Shown piece after piece: positions 63,714 to 64,000 of a stretch of 64,000 nt of DNA. Origin of the DNA: Methylobacterium sp. J-076 (GTDB lineage: Bacteria > Pseudomonadota > Alphaproteobacteria > Rhizobiales > Beijerinckiaceae); NCBI RefSeq assembly GCF_022829405.1, contig NZ_JAKSXW010000149.1, forward strand, positions 248,001 through 312,000. The letters run 5' to 3'. Made by a program: the position numbers and the translations under genes. Positions within the stretch are counted from its first letter, which is position 1; each line of letters begins with the position of its first letter. The notes beneath the pieces were generated by a model, which did not search any database, was not told the origin of the DNA, and was given only the letters and a program-made list of their open reading frames with translations.

Positions 63714-64000
63714 GTGAGTGCGACGCGTCCGTTCTACGCGGCCGGCGGTGCGGCGCTGGCGCTGCTGCCGCTGGTGATGGTGCTCGCCAACCGGTCGAGC
63801 CCGGCCATCGTCGGGGTGGCGGGCCTCGCCTTCCTGGCGGGGCGCTGGCGTGAGGCGCCGCGCGCCCTGCCGGCGCTGCTCTCCGCGCCCGTGCGGACCC
63901 CCCTCGGGCTGGCGGCCCTGGCCTTCCTCGGCTGGGCGCTCCTGTCGATGGCGTGGAGCCCGTTCCCGTCCCTGTCCCTGCGGGTGCTGGGAGAGTTCCT
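63714..64000 (+). CDS. O-antigen ligase-like membrane protein, N-terminal fragment
   Basis: Starts at a GTG (63714) 7 nt after the DUF2059 gene and runs off the window. The first 95 residues show hydrophobic helices (ALALLPLVMVLANRSSP and VGVAGLAFLAGRW) and a WSPFPSLSLRVLGEF segment like that between early helices of O-antigen ligases and Wzy_C proteins. The assignment rests on this topology and motif only. Confidence 0.55.
   Translation, partial: MSATRPFYAAGGAALALLPLVMVLANRSSPAIVGVAGLAFLAGRWREAPRALPALLSAPVRTPLGLAALAFLGWALLSMAWSPFPSLSLRVLGEF

Overview
The window is high-GC, densely packed alphaproteobacterial chromosome, most likely from Methylobacteriaceae (Methylobacterium/Methylorubrum type) or a close relative in the Hyphomicrobiales. 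Pointers are the cta gene order with a tiny coxF gene, an NDUFA12-type complex I subunit beside a DUF2155 gene, CpdR, a B12-dependent ribonucleotide reductase, an alphaproteobacterial LexA box (GAAC-N7-GAAC) and a stand-alone amino acid:carrier-protein ligase. The genus is inferred from gene content and style, not from a marker gene.

Layout. 1-7 kb: tail of a cation efflux gene, then the aa3 cytochrome oxidase locus on the minus strand (ctaC, ctaD, ctaB, coxF, ctaG, ctaE, DUF983, surf1). 7-9 kb: fdhD and a secreted Pro-rich protein. 9.4-16.3 kb: glutamate synthase gltB and gltD with a VapBC-type toxin-antitoxin pair between them. 16-25.9 kb: housekeeping genes (DUF459 SGNH protein, lytic transglycosylase, galE, galU, N-formylglutamate amidohydrolase, cpdR, grxC, a nitrilase-family enzyme, DUF1178, dsbB, a YqaA/DedA protein). 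A tRNA-Leu(CAA) lies at 26.0 kb.

26.1-31.4 kb is an unusual locus. Four small coiled-coil proteins share an N-terminal W-x-x-(A/V)-x-(E/D)-x-I motif and a C-terminal W-L-x-R-(I/L) motif. They flank a long crescentin-like coiled-coil protein and a PPP-type phosphatase with altered active-site residues. 32-35 kb: a GT21 ceramide glucosyltransferase-like protein, a histone-deacetylase-family protein and small exported or membrane proteins. 35.4-41.2 kb: the imuA-imuB-dnaE2 mutasome operon under a LexA box, with a palindromic repeat inserted in frame in imuB.

41.4-49.1 kb is a tightly spaced six-gene operon: carrier protein, acyl-CoA-dehydrogenase-like flavoprotein, SerRS-like amino acid:carrier-protein ligase, DUF1839, GH2-like glycosidase, and a double alpha/beta hydrolase. 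It looks like an uncharacterised pathway that loads an amino acid on a carrier protein and modifies it there. It is followed by a convergent family-2 glycosyltransferase and nrdJ with candidate NrdR boxes. 54.6-64 kb: NDUFA12, DUF2155, aat, accC, accB, a DsbA-like protein, a class I aminotransferase, gph, a secreted protein, rpiA, DUF2059 and the start of an O-antigen-ligase-like membrane protein.

Three copies of one dispersed palindromic repeat lie in intergenic gaps at 24.6, 31.7 and 55.9 kb. No rRNA, insertion sequence, prophage or CRISPR array was seen.
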